A stretch of DNA of 64,000 nt from Temnothorax longispinosus (taxonomy: Eukaryota > Arthropoda > Insecta > Hymenoptera > Formicidae), in the NCBI RefSeq assembly GCF_030848805.1, contig NC_092367.1:9101835-9165834 (forward strand). The letters are read 5' to 3'. Below, in pieces: positions 1-10,954 of this stretch. Within the stretch, counting starts at the first letter, position 1. The number at the start of each line of letters is the position of its first letter. The notes beneath the pieces are model-generated. The model was not told the origin of the DNA and did not search any database. It saw only the letters and a program-made list of their open reading frames with translations. Position numbers and translations under genes: made by a program.

Positions 1-197
1 TCTGTCTCAGTAGATTGTCTCGGTCTGTCGAGAGTACATTATCTAAGTTTGTAAAGATCATATCGTAGAGCCAAAGTTTATTTGTACGAGCAATAAAAAA
101 TTTGTAAAACACGAAGCAAAGTCATTCTTTAGCGAAGCTGTATCCAAAGACGAGAAAATACGTGCCGTGCACCCGGCTCAACAAGAGCTGCGTAACA
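1..197 (+). repeat. 5' LTR of the BEL element (3' portion)
   Basis: This is identical to 5943-6139 except for two substitutions. It ends in TAACA just before the primer binding site. The LTR start lies upstream of the window. Confidence 0.93.
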
Positions 198-199
198 TA

Positions 200-217
200 T
201 GGTCCTTCGAGCCGGAT
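200..217 (+). promoter_or_regulatory. Primer binding site, probably tRNA-Tyr
   Basis: The 18 bases starting TGGTCCTTCGAGCCGG, two bases after the LTR, match my recollection of the complement of the 3' end of insect tRNA-Tyr including CCA. Position and TGG start fit a minus-strand priming site. The tRNA identity is from memory. Confidence 0.75.
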
Positions 218-481
218 ACTCAGTCCGGTCTCGTGCAAAGGCATTCAAAGTTCACAAGGGCGTGGACGGAAGCGAAGATCGAGAATACACGCCTCATTCG
301 CCATTGATGGTGACGAGTCTGTTCAAGGAAAGTAATTTATTGCGTACAAGGCAAAGGCGCATCAAGCATTACGCATTGCAAAGCATAAGGACAACGGCTA
401 AGATACATAGCTACCAGGTGAGTCTCCGTTGCCCATCCCATCCATTTACAGTCCATTCCCTTCATATCGAGTTCTTCAAAG

Positions 482-883
482 ATGGCGGAACAAGAATTCG
501 CACAACGTGCCGCAAAGACGAAACGGTCGCAAGCAAAGGCCGCGTGTACGCGCGGGAAGAAGTTCGTGGACGAAATAGGCGACAAACCCGTGTCGGTAAT
601 CGAATTGCGACAGAGACAAGCAAAGTTTCGCGAGTGTTGGCAATCATTCGAAGACGCGCAGTCCGACATCGAGATGTTTGAAAACGCAAACGAGCAGGAA
701 ATCGTGAATAACGCAGAGCGTCAATCGTTCGAAGAGAAATATTTCGAGGTCGACGCGAGGTTCGAGGAGCTTATAATCGAGCATATAATACACCAGAAAC
801 GGGCGCTGCCGGCCCCAATCCGTTCGACATGTTTCGAGTGCCGGATAATCGCGATAACCCTCCGCAAGTCAACGCCAATATGA
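482..883 (+). CDS. BEL Gag N-terminal segment, out of frame with the rest
   Basis: This 133-residue frame begins MAEQEFAQRAAKTKR and is rich in charged residues likely to form a helical or coiled segment, as at the N terminus of BEL Gag proteins. Its natural continuation appears to leave this frame near position 780: beyond that the translation stops looking like Gag, while the downstream frame reads sensibly upstream of its first Met. I infer a single-base indel (mutation, sequencing error or programmed frameshift) near 775-785 that separates this segment from the long polyprotein frame. The two frames overlap by 55 bases. The start is the first ATG after the leader. Confidence 0.7.
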   Translation: MAEQEFAQRAAKTKRSQAKAACTRGKKFVDEIGDKPVSVIELRQRQAKFRECWQSFEDAQSDIEMFENANEQEIVNNAERQSFEEKYFEVDARFEELIIEHIIHQKRALPAPIRSTCFECRIIAITLRKSTPI

Positions 884-3800
884 AGTTACCGCGAATCGAC
901 CTTCCTACGTTTTTGGGTTCGTACGAGGATTGGTATCCATTTCATGATGTGTTTCATTCGATGATACATACGAACACTACATTACCGACCGTACAAAAGA
1001 TGCATTATCTGCGATCATCTCTCAAAGGCGAAGCGGCAGACGTTATTAGTTCATTAGATATAGCGGCCGAAAATTACGAAGAAGCATGGGCGATGTTAAA
1101 AGAGAGATATGATGACCAGCGGGCTATAATGCAGAAGCACATTAAAGCGATATTCGGACAGTCAGTGTTGCATAAGGAAAATCATGCTGAACTGAGGCAT
1201 CTTTTGGATAATGTATTAAAGCATTTGCGAGCGTTAAAGGTATTAAAACGTCCTATCGACCAATGGGACGATCTTATTATTCACGTAATTACAACTAAAT
1301 TGCCGCCGGCCACAAACAAAGAATGGGAGACTAGCCTCAAAGATTCAAATATTCCGACTCTCAAACAATTAACGGATTTTTTGGCTCACAGGTGTCGTAC
1401 ATTAGAAGCGGTTGATAGGAATCCTCAAAGCCCCACATCGTCTAATAGCGTTGGTAAGACAAATACAAAGAAGTCTACTGTAGCAAACGTAGCAACTGAC
1501 AATTCAGGGTGTGTCCTTTGCAAGGGTGATCATCCTATCTTTCTTTGTGGCAAATTTCTCGGGTTCTCAGTCGACAAGCGTTTTCAAGAAGTCAAGGCCC
1601 TCAAGCTGTGCTTAAATTGTCTCAAATCCACAGATCATCGAGCGAAGAATTGCAACGCCGGCTCATGTAAGAAGTGTAGTAAGAGGCACAATACTTTATT
1701 ACACATGGAATCAACCCCGCAAGCGAAGGAAACTGAAACGAAGTCCACGGATGTGGTTGCCTCTGTGCAATCAGCATCATTAACGAGCGTAAATCACGTC
1801 ACACGGTTGTCAGGGCAGCATGTCTTACTGTCCACAGCAATCATTCACGTTCAGGATAATAAAGGAAGTATTCTACCGTGTCGAGCTATTCTCGATGCTG
1901 GCTCGCAAGCGAACTTCGTGACATCAGAACTAGTCGAAAGGCTCGGGCTCAAGCGACATCCTACCTCTGTGCCAATAAGCGGAGTGGGAGAATCGAGCAC
2001 TGAAACGCATAGCTACGTTAACATAATGGTGCAATCTCGTTTCAACGGCTTCAAGGTAGAACTCAGATGCCTTGTGCTGCGTAAGATTGTACAGGACATT
2101 CCAAATACACCAATGAGAAGATTGGACATTCGCGTTCCACCAGGAATCAAGTTAGCGGATCCCAATTTTATGGAGACATCAAAGATAGACATACTCATAG
2201 GAGCAGGACTTTTTTGGGATCTCCTCTGTGTAGGTCAGATAAGGACCACACCAGATCAGCCACGTTGGCAGAAAACACAATTCGGCTGGATCGCAGGAGG
2301 TGAAATCAGCACAAGAAAGACGCAGTCCGAAGCAACGATCTGCAATCTTATCACCAACGAAGCACTCGATAATGCTATAGCGAAATTTTGGGAAATCGAG
2401 CATGGCGCGCGGAAGATCAAGATGTCAGCAGAGGATCGCAAGTGCGTAGAGCATTTTAAGTCAACGGTCAAGAGAAATTCGACGGGCAGATTTATAGTCA
2501 AGCTCCCGATCAAGCACGAAGAATTAGCGCGGCTCGGTCAATCAAAGGACATTGCTACACGACAATTTATAAATCTCGAACGACGTCTAAATCGTAATCC
2601 GTCGCTCAAAAAGGATTACACGGACTTCATCCATGAATACGAAGCGTTGGGGCATTTGAGAGAGGTGCAAGGTCAAGATATAGAAACCTTCCCGCACTGC
2701 TATTTGCCTCACCATTGCGTGATCAAAGAAGAGAGTGATACGACCAAACTAAGGGTTGTATTCAACGCCTCATGCAAAACGACAACGGGCGTTTCACTTA
2801 ATGACTGCCTGATGGTCGGGCCCTCACTGCAGCAGGATCTCTTTTCTATTATTTCAAGATTTCATACGTTTGAATTTGTTTTAGTTGCAGATATAACAAA
2901 GATGTATTGCCAGGTGTTGGTCGACGAATCACAGGTATCTTTGCAACGTATCCTGTGGCGCGACACTCCGGATGGTCCGATAAGAGTGCTAGAATTATTA
3001 ACAGTCACGTATGGCACTGGCGCAGCAGCCTTTCTTACCATTAAGTCAATCAGAACACTGGCAGAGATTGAAGCAAAGAACTTCCCGATTGGATCGAAAA
3101 TCGTGTTGCGGGACTTTGACGTCGACGATCTCATTACTGGGGCAAACACGAAGGAAGCAGCCCTGCAAGTTCGTGATGAGACTACAAAGCTTCTTGAAAA
3201 AGGTGGTTTCGTATTACGCAAATGGGCTTCCAACAGTCCTGATCTGCTTGTTAATCTTCCTGACTCTTCCATGATGGATTCAACACGAACATTGGACAAA
3301 GAAGGTATGTGCAAAACATTGGGCATTCAATGGAATCCAAAGGATGATGTATTGCTGTATCGAATACAAATCAAAGCGGACACTAATCAGCGCGTGACAA
3401 AGAGAACAATTTTGTCATGTGTCGCACAGATATTTGATCCTTTAGGTCTTCTTGGACCGGTCATAATACTTGCAAAAATGTTGATTCAACGATTATGGAC
3501 ATTGCAGCTCGGCTGGGATGAATCTTTGCCCGCAGAGTTGCACACGCAATGGAGTAACTACAAATCGCAACTTAGCCAGTTGAATGATATTCGCATTCCC
3601 CGCAGAGCAGTCGAAGTTGAATCAAGCACACGCATTGAGCTGCACGGGTTTTGCGACGCGAGTCAAAATGCATATGGAGCATGCATATACTTACGCACTA
3701 CAAATCAAAGAAGAGTGCATACTACGAAGCTATTATGCGCGAAGTCACGAGTAGCACCCCTGAAAGCCGTGTCTTTGCCTCGATTAGAGCTAAGCGCTGC

Positions 3801-5691
3801 GCAACTGTTGGCGCAACTAACCGACAAAGTCGGTCCTATTTTGGAATTGAAGATTGACGCAGTATACCTTTGGACAGATTCTCAAATAGTTTTGGATTGT
3901 ATCAACTCCTCAAGTCGAAGATTCAACACTTTCGTTGCCAATAGAGTGGGTAACATACAAGAGCTCACATCGGTTCAAAGCTGGTCTCACGTAGGCACCG
4001 AATGTAACCCTGCAGATATTCTATCGCGTGGAGCCACTCCTTCTGTTCTCAAGGACGCAGATCTATGGTGGAATGGTCCATCGTGGTTGTGCGACGACGA
4101 ATCCTTATGGCCTAAAGTCGTACGATCCTCAGTCAATGCGGAAGAGCTACCTGAGCAGCGAAAGACAATCGTAGTCACTTCTACTTCACATGAAGAATTC
4201 GACATCATCGATAGATTTTCGTCATATGTTCGATTGATTAAAACAATTGCGAGGTGTCTTCGTTTCGTGCATAACGCAAGATCCAAACCGGATGATCGTA
4301 GGTTCGATTCCATTTCCGCTCAAGAATTGGAAGTATCTCAAAGGCTTATCATTAGAAGAATACAGCGATTAATATTTCACATGGAAATTGAAGCTATCGA
4401 AAATCAAAGACCAATTAGGAGAGATAGTCGTTTGCTTGCTTTGAACCTCTTTTTAGATCACGAAGGATTATTAAGAGTTGGTGGACGTCTGAAAAATGCT
4501 AATATCTCCTATGAAATCAAGCATCAGCTGATATTACCAGCACGTCATCGGCTCACTCGTCTCATTATTGAGCAAGAGCACAAAAGATTACTACATGCAG
4601 GACCTCAGGCCACTTTGGCAGCTATAAGAGAACGTTATTGGCCTTTGAGTGCTAGAGGGATTGTTCGCGAAGTTGTGCATAAGTGTATCATCTGTGTCAA
4701 AGCTAGGCCCCGTATATCTAAACAAATTATGGGCGACCTTCCGGCCACTCGTGTGACTCCCGCTCGGCCATTTCATAATACAGGTGTCGATTATTGCGGA
4801 CCCATATTTCTTCGAGAGGGAAAGCGAAGAAACGCAAGAAAATCTAAGGCTTGGATTGCAGTATTTGTTTGTTTCGTCACGAAAGCGGTTCACATCGAGG
4901 TTGTATCGGATTTAACCACAGAAGGATTTTTAAGTGCATTAAAGCTTTTCATTGGTCGACGAGGAAGACCAGCTAACATATATTCGGATAATGGAACTAA
5001 TTTCGTGGGAGCCAATCGCGAATTAGAAGAGTTGCGGACTTTATTCAATCGAGAAGAGTTTCGGCATAACATCACCAACAAGATGGCAGAAGATGCTATT
5101 ACTTGGCATTTTATTCCTCCCCGCGCACCTCATTTCGGTGGATTGTGGGAATCTGCAGTTCGCTCCACTAAACACCATTTAATTAGAGTCTCCGCCGATG
5201 GATCATTGACATTTGAGGAGGCAGTCACATTATTATCGCAAATCGAAGCGATATTAAACTCGAGACCCTTAACTCCTTTATCTTCTGATCCCTTAGATCA
5301 CTCCTACCTAACCCCTGGGCACTTTTTAATTGGAGACTCACTTATTTCGTATCCAGAGCCTACATTACAGGATTTGCCAGTAAATCGCTTATCTCGCTGG
5401 CAGCGTATCGAACAAATGCGTCAGCAATTTTGGAGGCAATGGTCAGCTGATTATCTCAATACATTACAACAGCGATCCAAATGGAAGCAAACTATAGGGC
5501 CTCAACTTCAAGTCGGTCAAATGGTGGTTGTACGAGAAAACGATTTACCCCCTTTGTCTTGGCTTACTGGTCGGATTGTTGAAGTTCATCCGGGAACTGA
5601 TGGAATGATCAGAGCGGCCACTTTAAAAACCGCTAAAGGAACCTTTAAGCGACCTGCTTCTAGGATATGCATATTACCTATTGAAGTTTAG
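829..5691 (+). CDS. BEL/Pao Gag-Pol polyprotein (1620 aa)
   Basis: This is the polyprotein of a retrotransposon that copies itself through cytoplasmic reverse transcription and integrates with a DDE integrase. Domains in order: Gag DUF1759-type segment (LPTFLGSYEDWYPFHDVF, from residue 25); zinc knuckles with CVLC at 228 and a CNAGSCKKC cluster near 275; retropepsin LDAGSQANF at 355; RT from about 640, with the catalytic box at 764-767; RNase H from about 941 (FCDASQNAYGA, WTDSQ, NPADILSRG); integrase HHCC zinc region near 1240-1290; integrase core triad D1321, D1387, E1441; C-terminal domain ending RICILPIEV. The RT box reads DVDD where the family normally has YVDD, a substitution likely to harm polymerase activity. 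The frame is otherwise open throughout. The true start is probably upstream, in the shifted frame at 482. Confidence 0.95.
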   Translation: MFRVPDNRDNPPQVNANMKLPRIDLPTFLGSYEDWYPFHDVFHSMIHTNTTLPTVQKMHYLRSSLKGEAADVISSLDIAAENYEEAWAMLKERYDDQRAIMQKHIKAIFGQSVLHKENHAELRHLLDNVLKHLRALKVLKRPIDQWDDLIIHVITTKLPPATNKEWETSLKDSNIPTLKQLTDFLAHRCRTLEAVDRNPQSPTSSNSVGKTNTKKSTVANVATDNSGCVLCKGDHPIFLCGKFLGFSVDKRFQEVKALKLCLNCLKSTDHRAKNCNAGSCKKCSKRHNTLLHMESTPQAKETETKSTDVVASVQSASLTSVNHVTRLSGQHVLLSTAIIHVQDNKGSILPCRAILDAGSQANFVTSELVERLGLKRHPTSVPISGVGESSTETHSYVNIMVQSRFNGFKVELRCLVLRKIVQDIPNTPMRRLDIRVPPGIKLADPNFMETSKIDILIGAGLFWDLLCVGQIRTTPDQPRWQKTQFGWIAGGEISTRKTQSEATICNLITNEALDNAIAKFWEIEHGARKIKMSAEDRKCVEHFKSTVKRNSTGRFIVKLPIKHEELARLGQSKDIATRQFINLERRLNRNPSLKKDYTDFIHEYEALGHLREVQGQDIETFPHCYLPHHCVIKEESDTTKLRVVFNASCKTTTGVSLNDCLMVGPSLQQDLFSIISRFHTFEFVLVADITKMYCQVLVDESQVSLQRILWRDTPDGPIRVLELLTVTYGTGAAAFLTIKSIRTLAEIEAKNFPIGSKIVLRDFDVDDLITGANTKEAALQVRDETTKLLEKGGFVLRKWASNSPDLLVNLPDSSMMDSTRTLDKEGMCKTLGIQWNPKDDVLLYRIQIKADTNQRVTKRTILSCVAQIFDPLGLLGPVIILAKMLIQRLWTLQLGWDESLPAELHTQWSNYKSQLSQLNDIRIPRRAVEVESSTRIELHGFCDASQNAYGACIYLRTTNQRRVHTTKLLCAKSRVAPLKAVSLPRLELSAAQLLAQLTDKVGPILELKIDAVYLWTDSQIVLDCINSSSRRFNTFVANRVGNIQELTSVQSWSHVGTECNPADILSRGATPSVLKDADLWWNGPSWLCDDESLWPKVVRSSVNAEELPEQRKTIVVTSTSHEEFDIIDRFSSYVRLIKTIARCLRFVHNARSKPDDRRFDSISAQELEVSQRLIIRRIQRLIFHMEIEAIENQRPIRRDSRLLALNLFLDHEGLLRVGGRLKNANISYEIKHQLILPARHRLTRLIIEQEHKRLLHAGPQATLAAIRERYWPLSARGIVREVVHKCIICVKARPRISKQIMGDLPATRVTPARPFHNTGVDYCGPIFLREGKRRNARKSKAWIAVFVCFVTKAVHIEVVSDLTTEGFLSALKLFIGRRGRPANIYSDNGTNFVGANRELEELRTLFNREEFRHNITNKMAEDAITWHFIPPRAPHFGGLWESAVRSTKHHLIRVSADGSLTFEEAVTLLSQIEAILNSRPLTPLSSDPLDHSYLTPGHFLIGDSLISYPEPTLQDLPVNRLSRWQRIEQMRQQFWRQWSADYLNTLQQRSKWKQTIGPQLQVGQMVVVRENDLPPLSWLTGRIVEVHPGTDGMIRAATLKTAKGTFKRPASRICILPIEV

Positions 5692-5754
5692 TTCTTTGTA
5701 TACTCACATTTTATGTTTCAGATTGATAAGCATAGCCTATCAAGGCGCGCGGTA

Positions 5755-6139
5755 TGTTTGGGCTGTTGATTTAAGATTTGAATTCTATTATGATGGCGCT
5801 GCCGCTCAAAGGATATAGCGCAAAGGGAACTAGCCCCCCTAGTAATAACGGATGTCGCCACATGTTCTCCAGAGGCGCTCGCTTCGTACCCACTAGCCCC
5901 AGTAGTACCACGTTGCCATGCGGTGTAATCAGTCGTCGTCAGTCTGTCTCAGTAGATTGTCTCGGTCTGTCGAGAGTACATTATCTAAGTTTGTAAAGAT
6001 CATATCGTAGAGCCAAAGTTTATTTGTACGAGCAATAAAAAATTTGTAAAACACGAAGCAAAGTCATTTTTTAGCGAAGCTGTATCCAAAGACGAGAAAA
6101 TACGTGCCGTGCACCCGGCTCAACGAGAGCTGCGTAACA
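5755..6139 (+). repeat. 3' LTR of the BEL element
   Basis: Proposed limits TGTTTGGGC...GCGTAACA give 385 bp with TG/CA ends, starting 63 bases after the pol stop. The right end is certain from the match to 1-197. The left end is inferred from the TG dinucleotide because the other copy is truncated. Confidence 0.8.
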
Positions 6140-6304
6140 AATATAATAAATAGGTATTTAATCAATAAATACATATTTAATAAATTTCAAAAATAGGAGA
6201 CAATAGTTCTATATTATAACTATTATTACATTTAATGTGATAGCGATTCTCTATATAATACGAATATAAATACACATATATGTATATTTGTAAAAAGTAA
6301 AAGG

Positions 6305-6342
<38 letters not shown>

Positions 6343-7010
6343 TTAATAAAAATTTAATTCGTTGTTATTGTCAATTTGTGAATAATTAAGAAATAAAAAA
6401 TGGAAATTTTTTGCCGATACTTGCTTATCACTACAAAACGCATGATATCAGTACAAAATTACCTTTTTCAAAAAAAGGTAAAAAAAGGCGCCAAGTACAC
6501 GCGCAATGTATGTTGTAAATCTAAAAATCTTAAATGGTAGTAGCTTTATTTCTTCCTAACAAAATAATTCACAAAATTGCGTTACCTAACTCAACCCAAG
6601 TGATATGTATAGTAGCTTTATATTTTTCTCCCTAACAGAATAATTCACAAAATTGCGTTACCTAATTCAACCTAAGTGATACGTATTTCAAAAAAAGATG
6701 TGAAATTTTTAAATTGCGCCAATTGCAAAGAGAATATATATACTTTGAAAAATAATTGTTGTGCAACTACTTTTAAAAAATAAAACAAAATTGTGTTACC
6801 TAACTCAGCCCAAGTGGTATGTATCTTTGTATTCCTGAGAGTCTTTTTATCAACCCAAGTGGTAGTAGTTTTAATTCTCTTTGATAAAATTATAATATTA
6901 CAAAGAATTATTTTAATCGCAAAGAATTAAAGAGGTAACATAAAATAAAAATATTTAATTAAAATAAAATAAATAAATTTTTCTTGTAAAAAACTTGGCG
7001 CTGCTTTTTT
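6140..7010. repeat. AT-rich DNA with TA microsatellite and a dispersed GGCGCCAAGT-ended repeat
   Basis: No gene is visible. A (TA)n run is at 6306-6340. From about 6425 to 7003 lies a repeat bounded by aggcgccaagtacac (6485) and acttggcgctgc (6991), with internal units containing gttacctaactcaacccaag. An inverted, related copy occupies about 38870-39870 of this window. Confidence 0.6.
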
Positions 7011-7019
7011 AAGGTCAAC

Positions 7020-7143
7020 CCAGACAAACTTGCATAGGTGCATAAGCATATGCATAAAGAGATGGATTGGTCTATTTCCTTTTGCACATATACATATAAA
7101 CCAATTAATTTCTTATGTTTATGCGCTATGCAAATTTGTCTGG
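7020..7143. mobile_element. Short MITE-like inverted repeat (124 bp)
   Basis: The ends are inverted copies: left CCAGACAAACTTGCATAG, right reading CCAGACAAATTTGCATAG on the other strand, continuing for about 45 bases with mismatches. No coding capacity. Confidence 0.65.
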
Positions 7144-7146
7144 ATA

Positions 7147-7290
7147 AGAGCCTCCGCACAAGACTCTCGTATGATAGCGTAGCGTAACGTAACGTGGATT
7201 AACGCACAAGAAACGTATCGGTTAGAGCCTCCGCACAAAATTTTCGTATGGTAACGTAACGTAGATCAACGCACAAGAAACGTATTGACG
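7147..7290. repeat. Two-copy tandem duplication, about 77 bp unit
   Basis: agagcctccgcacaa...gcacaagaaacgtat occurs at 7147-7223 and again at 7224-7290, the second copy about 10 bases shorter. Confidence 0.75.
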
Positions 7291-7294
7291 TATA

Positions 7295-7460
7295 AAGCGT
7301 CATCTACAATGGCAGCAGGAGTATACAGTAAGACGTAAGCAATAAGTTATTGACTAATGGGATTTTTACAATTCAAGAATAATCGACTGTGATTGGTCAA
7401 TAGAATAGTTTACTGCTTACGTCTTATTGCATACTCCTGCTGCCATTGTAGACGACGCTT
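7295..7460. mobile_element. MITE with about 50-bp terminal inverted repeats
   Basis: Left arm aagcgtcatctacaatggc..., right arm its reverse complement with about four mismatches in 50. The 166-bp element has no ORF. I could not fix a target duplication. Confidence 0.75.
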
Positions 7461-7517
7461 AACGCCGTAATATATTATTACATAAAATTATATATCATTT
7501 TATATAGTAATATATAA

Positions 7518-7976
7518 CACAGGCCCACAAAAAAAAGAAAAGTTGTCTGCGCCATGGATCAGACCATGGTATTTCTATGTATTTTCGCCTGCTGAAATCG
7601 AATATGACCTCAGTTTTGCCTCTACACGTCAGGATTTTTTTCTACAGCCAAAAACAAGGTGTTTTGCCCTACAAAATACCCTGTTTTTGGCTGTAGAAAA
7701 AAATTCTGACGTGTAGGGGCAAAACTGAGGTCATATTCGGTTTTAGCAGACGAAAATACATGGGAATACCATGGTCTGGTTCATGGCGCAGACAACTTTT
7801 TTTTTGTCTGCACCATGGTCTGTGCACAGGCCCACAAAAAAAGAAAAGTTGTCTGCGCCATGGACTAGACCATGGTATTCCTATGTATTTTCGCCTGCTA
7901 AAACCGAATATGACCTCAGTTTTGCCCCTACACGTTAAGATTTTTTTCTACAGCCAAAAACAAGGTGTTTTGCTCA
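7518..7976. mobile_element. Foldback repeat, palindrome plus a third arm
   Basis: 7518-7669 and about 7670-7805 are inverted copies of each other (cacaggcccac..., ccatggtattcctatg..., ccaaaaacaaggtgttttg). A further copy of the first arm follows directly at 7826-7976. ORFs here are artefacts of the repeat. Confidence 0.8.
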
Positions 7977-8353
7977 CCTTAATATAAAGTTATATAATTA
8001 TATAAAATTATATATATAAAAATTTGTAGAATTATATATTTTTATATATAATCAGATAAAATTATATCGTACCAATTTTCATATATAATTATATATAATT
8101 ATATATGATTATATATAATTTTTTTTTCCCGGGCGGCAACCGAGCAACGTCAATTAGACGTCGATTCGATGGGTCATTTCTCGCTGGGATATTGGGCTCA
8201 ATACAGGCCCCAGACCTAAAATCTAATAAAATCGTTTACTGCGGTCTTCTTCAAACCTTTCAATTTTTATCTAAAACACTTTTCCAATAAACCAATACTT
8301 TCTGAGATAATTGGTGGAAATAATTAGCATACGAAATAAAACCTTATTATATA
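7977..8353. other. AT-rich spacer with a 42-bp block shared with 23454-23495
   Basis: 7980-8120 is almost pure A/T. At 8147-8188 is a 42-bp segment containing GACGTCGATTCGATGGGTCA that recurs with one mismatch at 23454-23495. No gene is seen. Confidence 0.7.
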
Positions 8354-8602
8354 TGTTGGAGTGGAAGTTTATGCACATGGGCAAGAATCACTTATGTGGT
8401 GTATTCAGCAGTTTAGTGCGATCCCGAACAAAAGGAACTTCGCGCTCCGTAGTCCGCGACGTGAGTGAGCTTCGCTTTGTCTCCTCACGATCGCGAAGTT
8501 TTTCGATCATCAATAACACTGGTGCGAACCGCATCGGCCGCGTACCGCCTCAGTGTACTTCCGCATATACACAGCTGTTAGAAATTAGATCTATTTCTAA
8601 CA
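8354..8602 (-). repeat. Copia 3' LTR
   Basis: On the minus strand the segment begins TGTTAGAAATAGATC and ends CTCCAACA, about 249 bp with TG/CA ends. A polypurine tract (aattaagggaagg, 8603-8615) precedes it directly, and the pol pseudogene ends about 280 bases upstream. The 5' LTR is missing. Confidence 0.75.
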
Positions 8603-8879
8603 CCTTCCCTTAATTTCAACAAGCTGTGTGAACATATGTAACAAAGTTACATGCGAGTACATTTCACAATTATTTTAATACATCATATCGTACGGCAAAG
8701 TGTTACGATTCTTTTAACTTTATGTTTAGTTCATTCAGCTTTGATATCTATCCTAGCTCCAATTTTAACGTTATCTAACATTCAGTTCTATCCTATTATC
8801 ATTTAGGTAACTAAGCTTTGATATCTATCCGAGCTCTAATTCTAACGTTATCTATCGTTTAGTTTTATCCTATTATCAT

Positions 8880-10571
8880 TCAGTCAACTAAGGCTTTCTT
8901 AAAACTAACAAATTTATTTTTCCCTAATGGTTTAGTGAGCATGTCTGCTATTTGTTTATCGCTCTGACAATATTTTACACTGATTATTTTCTCTTTTACT
9001 TTTTCATGTATAAAATAATATCTCACGTCTGTGTTTCGACCTTCTATTTATTACACCGTTTTTTACGAGTTTTATCGCGCTTTGATTATCTATTTTTAAG
9101 TTCGCTTTTACTGTTTTTTTTAACAATTCTTCGATTAAAGCTTTTAGATACAATACTTCTTTGCAGCATTCGGCAGCTGCAATGTATTCTGCCTCCGTAC
9201 TAAACGTCGCCACTATAGACTGCTTTCTAGAGCACCAGCTGACAGGACCTCCGCAATAAAATACAATGTATTCCGTCGTGCTCTCCCGTGTGTCCGGATC
9301 CCTAGCATAGTCTGAGTCGCAATATGCAATTATTTCATTCCCATTGGTCTCGCTTGAAAAACCTATTCCATGATCCCGTGTACCGTTTAGATACCTAAAC
9401 ATACGTTTTAAATCTATTAAGTTTTGATTTCCGGGATCGCTAACGTACCTGCTTCCGAATCCCACTGCCTGTGCCAAGTCTGGACGCGTTTTACTCGACA
9501 GGTAAAGCAAGCTGCCTATCGCCTCTCTATACGGATAGTTGATTTTTACTGGTTCTCGAACTGACTCTTCTTCTTTTGCCAACGGCGTGCTTACTGACTT
9601 TGACTCGTTCATTCTGTATTTCTCCAGGACCTTTGTAGAGTAGTTCTCTTGCGTCAGCTTCAATTTTCCTGATAAGTGTCTGATCTCCATCCCTAAGAAC
9701 GACTTTGGATTCTTGTCCACCGTTATCTCGAATTCCGTTCTTAATTCTTTGATTAGCTGATTCATCTCTGAAGATTCTTCCCGAGCAACATTCCGTCGTC
9801 TACATAGAAGCCCAGAATTAGCTATCTGTCTTGCTTTACATATATGCACTGTTCTGTCACCAACGGTTCGAGCTTCTTATTCTTAAGAAACTCAGAGAAT
9901 CTTCGATTCTACTTCCGAGAAGCTTATTGCTTCAATCCATACAATGATTTCAGTAGTTTACATATTCTGTCTCCACAGTTGAATCCTCCCGGAGAAAGCA
10001 TGAATATATTTTCATCTAGTTCATCTAGTTCTCCGTACAGGAATGCAGTCTTCACGTCAAATGTAAACATGTGATACTTCTTGTTCGCTGCCAATGCAAA
10101 TAGAATTCTTAGAGAGGTACTGTTTACCACAGAACTAAACGTTTCTGAGTAATCAATACCGCTCCTCTGCTCACACCCTCTTACAACTAATCTTGCTTTG
10201 CTTTTTCCGTTGTCCTTTATTTTAAAAATCCATCGGCTACTCAACATTTTTGCTCCATCTGCTTTCAATCTATCGACCAGTTTCCAGACCTTATTTTTCT
10301 TCAGTGATTCTTTTTCCTCTTGAATGGTCTTCTTCCATTCTTCTTTGTCGGGTCCTGTAACTGCTTCCTGGTACGTCAAGTATACGCACTCACCGTATCT
10401 TTCCGGTTTCTTCTTCTTTCTGGCGGATTTACGTAATCGTTCCTCTTCGTTTTCTTTCTCTCTTTCTTCTTCTGTACTCGAGTCCACTACACAGACTTCA
10501 TCTTCATCTTCTTTAATCTCCATTTCTTCGGTGCTATCGCTGTTTGAGTCTTCTTCTTCTGTTTGCTGCAA
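8880..10571 (-). pseudogene. Ty1/copia Pol fragment (RT-RNase H), multiply disabled
   Basis: This is the C-terminal half of a copia polyprotein, which makes cDNA of the element. From 10571 downward the translation shows the copia RT N terminus (WKLVDRLKADGAKMLSSRWI, SKARLVVRG, FDVKTAFLYGELDE, KSLYGLKQ). The YVDD box is at 9795-9806 in the same frame. Then come RNase H (GSLLYLSSKTRPDLAQ, DSDYARDPDTR, STEAEYIA) and the end TKPLGKNKF, with a stop at 8880. Breaks: in-frame stops after the YGLKQ motif (TAA, then TAG) and before YVDD (TAG), a frameshift near 9770-9790, and another near 9045. Gag, protease and integrase are absent: the element is 5'-truncated near 10571, where a different repeat begins. 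Confidence 0.92.
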
Positions 10572-10587
10572 TTTTAGATTTGCTGTG

Positions 10588-10863
10588 TCTTTTTTAAAGA
10601 GATCGGTAACGAAAAATTATACACTTTATAGCACTCCCCGGAAAATTCTACCCCTGTTTGATCTATAATTCTTTGAGATTCGATCAATTATTTCCCAAAA
10701 AATTAGAAAAATTAGTTTCCAGAAAATCGGTAACAAAAAACTATGCACATAGTGGCACTCCCCGGAAAATTCTACCCCTATTTCATATACTTTTGGTAAA
10801 AATTCTGTTCAGGGGTTTGGACTGGGCGTTGATGAGTGAGTGAGTCAGTCAGTCAGGGCATTT

Positions 10864-10904
<41 letters not shown>
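10588..10904 (-). repeat. Dispersed repeat related to 62270-63780
   Basis: Read on the minus strand it carries accaaaagtatatgaaatag, ggggtagaattttccggg and gttaccgattttctggaaac, the same strings that recur several times at 62340-63600. It ends in GACT/GTCA short repeats and a (TA)n tract at 10866-10903. Confidence 0.75.
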
Positions 10905-10906
<2 letters not shown>

Positions 10907-10954
10907 GACGTGACGGTTCGCCGAGTGTGGCAGCGCCAGCGCCCCGCCGCTGTC

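Larger units (their letters stand above)
1..6139 (+). mobile_element. BEL/Pao LTR retrotransposon, nearly complete
   Basis: The internal region is flanked by a 5' LTR cut by the window start (1-197) and a 3' LTR (about 5755-6139). A tRNA primer site, Gag, and a Pro-RT-RNase H-integrase reading frame lie between them in BEL/Pao order. The 197 comparable LTR bases differ at only two positions (near 127 and 185), so the insertion is recent. The bases after the 3' LTR (aatat) are the likely target duplication, but the left copy is outside the window. Confidence 0.95.

Noticed and set aside
199..681. 160-residue ORF overlapping the BEL leader
   Set aside because: It is a shadow frame across the primer site, with no Gag-like content; the Gag N terminus is in another frame from 482.
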